Assembly: GCA_016784305.1 (NCBI GenBank)
Contig: JADHUY010000004.1
Span: 1-33,687 of the forward strand
Source of the DNA: Parcubacteria group bacterium
GTDB taxonomy: Bacteria; Patescibacteriota; Minisyncoccia; Phycocordibacterales; JABMNX01
Reading direction: 5' to 3'
Length of the DNA stretch: 33,687 nt
How positions within the stretch are numbered: position 1 is the first letter of the stretch; each line of letters begins with the position of its first letter. Of the stretch, positions 30,929 through 33,687 are shown one piece after another. The notes beneath the pieces are model-generated. The model was not told the origin of the DNA. It did not search any database and saw nothing but the letters and a program-made list of their open reading frames with translations. Both the position numbers and the translations under genes were made by a program.

Positions 30929-31987
30929 ATGGTAATTGATATAGTAAAAGTAATACTTCCAGCTGCGCTGGCATTTTTTATTGGTATCTCAATTACTCCA
31001 ATACTTACAACATATTTGTATAAACATAAAGTTTGGAAATCCAATCCAGGTAAAATCGCTCTTGATGGAAAAGATGCTATTGAATTTAACAAGATACACA
31101 AAGAGCGTGAGGGACGCACTCCACGAATGGGTGGAATAATGATATGGGGTAGCGTCATACTAACCACCTTCCTTATATGGGGTATTTCTAGGTTATTCCC
31201 GACAGAGACTACAATAAAACTTGACTTCATTAGTCGAGACCAAACTTGGATTCCACTCTTTACGCTTGCGTTTGGAGGCGTAGTTGGCTTTGTAAATGAT
31301 TTATTAGATGTACGAGGAGAGTCTAACGGACTTGCCCTCTCAAAACGTTTACTTGCAGTTGTCGCCATGTCTGCAGTTATTGGGTGGTGGTTTTACTCAA
31401 AACTAGAAATCACGTCTGTGGGTATTCCATTTGATGGGGCACTTTCAATTGGTTGGCTTATAATTCCGTTTTTTGTGATTACAGTTTTAGCACTTTATGC
31501 AAGTGGAGTAATAGATGGCATTGACGGGCTATCTGGTGGAGTGTTCGCTTCTATATTCTTAGCTTATGCAGGAATAGCTTTCTATCAGCAACAAATAAAC
31601 CTAGCGGCATTTGCTGCTACCGTTGCAGGGGCACTTCTGGCATTTCTTTGGTTTAACGTTCCCCCCGCTCGCTTTTGGATGACTGAAACAGGAACAATGA
31701 GTCTTACTCTCACCATTGCGGTTCTGGCATTTATGACAGATAGTCTAGGTGGGGGATATGGGATAGCGGTACTTCCGATAATCGCATTCCTGCTCGTGGC
31801 TACAGTTTTATCAGTGATTATTCAAACTCTTTCCAAAAGATTTAGAGGTAAGAAAGTTTTTTTAGTTGCGCCACTTCATCATCACTTTGAGGCTATAGGT
31901 TGGCCGGGGCACAAAGTTGCGATGCGATACTGGATTTTAAGCATAATCTTCGCCTTCTTGGGAGTCATTATTGCACTTGCGGGATAA
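30929..31987 (+). CDS. mraY: MraY-like phospho-N-acetylmuramoyl-pentapeptide transferase, divergent active site
   Basis: MraY joins phospho-MurNAc-pentapeptide to undecaprenyl phosphate to make lipid I. The 352-residue polytopic protein has the MraY-specific KVFLVAPLHHHFEAIGWP with HKVAMRYWILS, and FLWFNVPPARFWM. Catalytic positions differ from the norm: the DD pair of GFxDDY is Asn123-Asp124 (GFVNDLLDV), and the Asp of FMGDVGS is Glu253 (WMTETGT). The NLTDGLDGL motif reads GVIDGIDGL. By location (before ftsW and murG) it should be the cell's MraY. Either the lineage tolerates these changes or the substrate differs. It starts 15 nt after the carboxypeptidase gene. Confidence 0.88.
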   Translation: MVIDIVKVILPAALAFFIGISITPILTTYLYKHKVWKSNPGKIALDGKDAIEFNKIHKEREGRTPRMGGIMIWGSVILTTFLIWGISRLFPTETTIKLDFISRDQTWIPLFTLAFGGVVGFVNDLLDVRGESNGLALSKRLLAVVAMSAVIGWWFYSKLEITSVGIPFDGALSIGWLIIPFFVITVLALYASGVIDGIDGLSGGVFASIFLAYAGIAFYQQQINLAAFAATVAGALLAFLWFNVPPARFWMTETGTMSLTLTIAVLAFMTDSLGGGYGIAVLPIIAFLLVATVLSVIIQTLSKRFRGKKVFLVAPLHHHFEAIGWPGHKVAMRYWILSIIFAFLGVIIALAG

Positions 31988-31991
31988 ATCT

Positions 31992-33083
31992 ATGATAAAG
32001 GTTGATAGAACACTTCTAATACTTACCATCATGCTAGTCGTTGGTGGATTTTTTATTTTTACCTCCGCATCACTAGGTCTTCTTGCAAGGGAAGGGGCGA
32101 GATTTTCATCCGTTGCATTTAGTCAAATTATTTTTGGTATGCTTTTTGGGTCTATTTTACTCATCGTAACTTCAAATATTCGCTACAGGAAATGGAGGAC
32201 CTACGCACTTCTCATATTTGGGCTCTCTGTCGTTTCAACATTTCTGGTCTTTGTTCCAGGATTGGGATTTGAGGCAGGTGGAGCAAAGAGGTGGCTTTCT
32301 GTGGGTTCATTTTCCATACAACCAGCAGAGTTTCTAAAGATTGGTTACGTAATTTACTTATCCGCATATCTTTCAAGTAACCGCGCCAAGACTGCAACTT
32401 TCCTACACGGTCTTATTCCATTTTTAGGGATAACCGCAGTCGCTGCAGTACCACTTCTTCTTCAGCCAGATACTGGAACTCTTTTGGTACTTCTTTCAGC
32501 TGGCACTGCAATGTTTCTTGTCGCCGGGGCGCGTCTGCGAGATTTACTTGCAACAGCATTAATTCCTATTGGTGGGGTATTAATTCTTGCCATATCAAGG
32601 CCATACGTTAGAGACAGACTGATGACGTTTCTTGACCCGTCAGCCGACCCTCTCGGAACCGGATATCAAATCCAACAATCACTAATAGCTATTGGTTCTG
32701 GACAATGGTTTGGCCGTGGGTTCGGTCAAAGTGTTCAGAAATTTAATTTTTTACCTGAACCAATTGGAGATTCGGTTTTTGCGGTATTTTCAGAGGAATT
32801 CGGATTCCTTGGCGCATTTATACTAGTATCACTTTTTTTGGCGTTTGCTTTCCGGGGCTTAAAAATAGCCTCCCAAGCCCCAGATTACTTCGGTGGACTA
32901 CTTGTCGTAGGGGTTGTTATACTTATTGTGTCGCAGTCATTTATAAATATTGCTTCAATGTTGGCTGTTCTTCCTCTTACAGGCCTTCCACTAGTATTTA
33001 TAAGTCACGGCGGGACGGCATTGTTTTTCGCACTTGGCAGTATTGGTATAGTTTTAAACGTATCAAAATATAGAAAAACATAA
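31992..33083 (+). CDS. ftsW: SEDS-family glycosyltransferase FtsW
   Basis: FtsW polymerises lipid II at the division site together with a class B PBP. The 363-residue protein has about ten TM segments. SEDS signatures are visible: GGAKRWLSVGSFSIQPAEFLKIG, SADPLGTGYQIQQSLIAIGSG, PIGDSVFAVFSEEFGFLGAF (contains the conserved acidic region), and LPLTGLPLVFISHGGTALFF. In that last motif His replaces the usual Tyr of SYGG. The ORF track start 31971 overlaps mraY; ATG 31992 is 4 nt after it. RodA cannot be fully excluded, but the place between mraY and murG favours FtsW. Confidence 0.92.
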   Translation: MIKVDRTLLILTIMLVVGGFFIFTSASLGLLAREGARFSSVAFSQIIFGMLFGSILLIVTSNIRYRKWRTYALLIFGLSVVSTFLVFVPGLGFEAGGAKRWLSVGSFSIQPAEFLKIGYVIYLSAYLSSNRAKTATFLHGLIPFLGITAVAAVPLLLQPDTGTLLVLLSAGTAMFLVAGARLRDLLATALIPIGGVLILAISRPYVRDRLMTFLDPSADPLGTGYQIQQSLIAIGSGQWFGRGFGQSVQKFNFLPEPIGDSVFAVFSEEFGFLGAFILVSLFLAFAFRGLKIASQAPDYFGGLLVVGVVILIVSQSFINIASMLAVLPLTGLPLVFISHGGTALFFALGSIGIVLNVSKYRKT

Positions 33084-33103
33084 ATTCCGGTAGAGATAGC
33101 AAG

Positions 33104-33229
33104 TGGTTATTGGCAAGAATAATAAACATATGAGTAATAGCATTAAATTAGTCAATTTTATTAAAGTAATGACCGGAAGCGATAGAGTCGCCTCCCACCT
33201 GCCTGCCGAAAGGACAGGCCTCTAACGAG
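33104..33229 (+). repeat. Repeated leader element, copy B (before murG)
   Basis: This is the second copy of the element found before scpA, filling the gap between ftsW and murG. Its hairpin is GCCTG-loop-CAGGC. Relative to copy A, the outer A-T pair has become G-C, a compensatory change, while one inner pair is lost (C opposite A). AATAAT lies at 33118-33123, six bases before the shared ATG, as in copy A. The murG ATG follows 4 nt after the shared TAA. Confidence 0.75.
33130..33225 (+). CDS. Possible 31-residue leader peptide, copy B
   Basis: The frame gives MSNSIKLVNFIKVMTGSDR followed by VASHLPAERTGL, the same length as copy A. Matching residues are concentrated at the ends (MS, VAS.LPA, GL). 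Start, stop and distance to the next gene are identical in both copies. It could be a translated leader whose reading controls murG, or the frame could be a by-product of a short dispersed repeat. Confidence 0.4.
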   Translation: MSNSIKLVNFIKVMTGSDRVASHLPAERTGL

Positions 33230-33687
33230 ATGAAAATAGTTTTTACAGGAGGCGGGACTGGTGGGCATTTCTATCCAATCATAGCAGTGGCACAATCAGT
33301 TAACGCAATAGTGGCAGAAAGGAAGCTTCTTAAGCCGGAGCTATATTACATTGGTCCTAGCCCATATAACGAGCGAGCACTTTTTGAAAACAACATTGAA
33401 TTTAAGCAAAGCCCAGCCGGCAAAATGCGTCGCTACTTTTCAATAAAAAATATCTTTGATTCTATAAAAACTTTCTTCGGAATAATAAAAGCGGTATTTC
33501 AAATCTTTTCAATTTATCCAGACGTAGTCTTTAGTAAAGGTGGCTATGCGAGTTTTCCAACCGTGCTTGCAACAAAGTTGTTCCGGATACCTCTTATTAT
33601 TCATGAATCCGACGCATCAGCTGGTCGCGTTAATAAGTGGGCGAGTACGTTTGCAAAAAAGGTTGCAGTATCGTACCCAGAAGTGGC
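33230..33687 (+). CDS. murG: MurG, N-terminal part (runs off the window)
   Basis: MurG adds GlcNAc to lipid I to make lipid II on the inner face of the membrane. The first 152 residues are present; the frame is open at the window end. MKIVFTGGGTGGHFYPIIAV carries the GGTGGH glycine loop. DVVFSKGGYASFPTVLATK and IIHESDASAGRVNKWAS correspond to the family's second glycine loop and HEQN-type motif, here HESD. The product is not in the ORF track because it is truncated. It follows the repeated leader element by 4 nt. Confidence 0.94.
   Translation, partial: MKIVFTGGGTGGHFYPIIAVAQSVNAIVAERKLLKPELYYIGPSPYNERALFENNIEFKQSPAGKMRRYFSIKNIFDSIKTFFGIIKAVFQIFSIYPDVVFSKGGYASFPTVLATKLFRIPLIIHESDASAGRVNKWASTFAKKVAVSYPEV

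Overview
The window looks like a chromosomal segment of a Candidate Phyla Radiation (Patescibacteria) bacterium, most likely within Parcubacteria. This rests on gene content and protein form, not a database search. All convincing genes lie on the + strand and are packed tightly. Many proteins are shorter than their usual homologues: a 623-residue AlaRS without the C-terminal domain, a 117-residue L13, an MGMT reduced to its catalytic domain, and an MgtC reduced to its membrane part. TGA is used as a normal stop (for example dnaK and the UDG gene), so the code is the standard bacterial one. I found no tRNA, rRNA, CRISPR array or transposase.

Layout. (1) 196-3643: a sigma-region-4/HARE-HTH regulator, a two-TM protein of unknown function, and mltG. 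(2) 3679-7086: mnmA, two membrane-anchored proteins of unknown role, an ATP-cone/Mrr-like nuclease fusion and a short MgtC. (3) 7110-9361: a DNA-repair and signalling run (PD-(D/E)XK nuclease with four cysteines, MGMT catalytic domain, family-4-like UDG, HD hydrolase). (4) 9363-13781: M3 oligopeptidase, a tiny membrane protein, alaS, and a probably frameshifted membrane protein gene. (5) 13782-16640: a palindrome-rich gap, then an FtsA/PilM-like actin-fold protein and a single-TM protein with a large outer domain. (6) 16679-20815: infA-rpmJ-rpsM-rpsK-rpsD-rpoA-rplQ-rplM-rpsI, with an attenuator-like hairpin before rpmJ and a long-range RNA stem before rpsM. (7) 20816-24570: grpE-dnaK-dnaJ behind a sigma70-type promoter and a structured leader. 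(8) 24571-28541: two related hairpins, then trpS, an archaeal-type aspS and pepA. (9) 28542-33687: scpA-scpB, a D,D-carboxypeptidase, a divergent mraY, ftsW and the start of murG.

The genes serve translation, protein folding, peptidoglycan synthesis and remodelling (mltG, D,D-carboxypeptidase, mraY, ftsW, murG), chromosome condensation (scpAB) and DNA repair. Recurrent expression features are as interesting as the genes. At several operon starts an extended -10 box lies so close to the ATG that the transcript would be leaderless. Eight gene junctions have exactly one base between stop and start, usually TAA-T-ATG. Shine-Dalgarno motifs are rare.

The strongest undescribed signal is a pair of related leader elements of about 120-130 bp immediately upstream of scpA and murG. 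Each has a 31-codon ORF, a hairpin of the form CCTGCC-loop-GG(C/A)AGG-like sequence, and the same 4-nt distance to the downstream ATG. Other leads are a UDG lacking all four Fe-S cysteines, a MraY with substituted catalytic aspartates, and candidate RNA leaders before the alpha operon and grpE.
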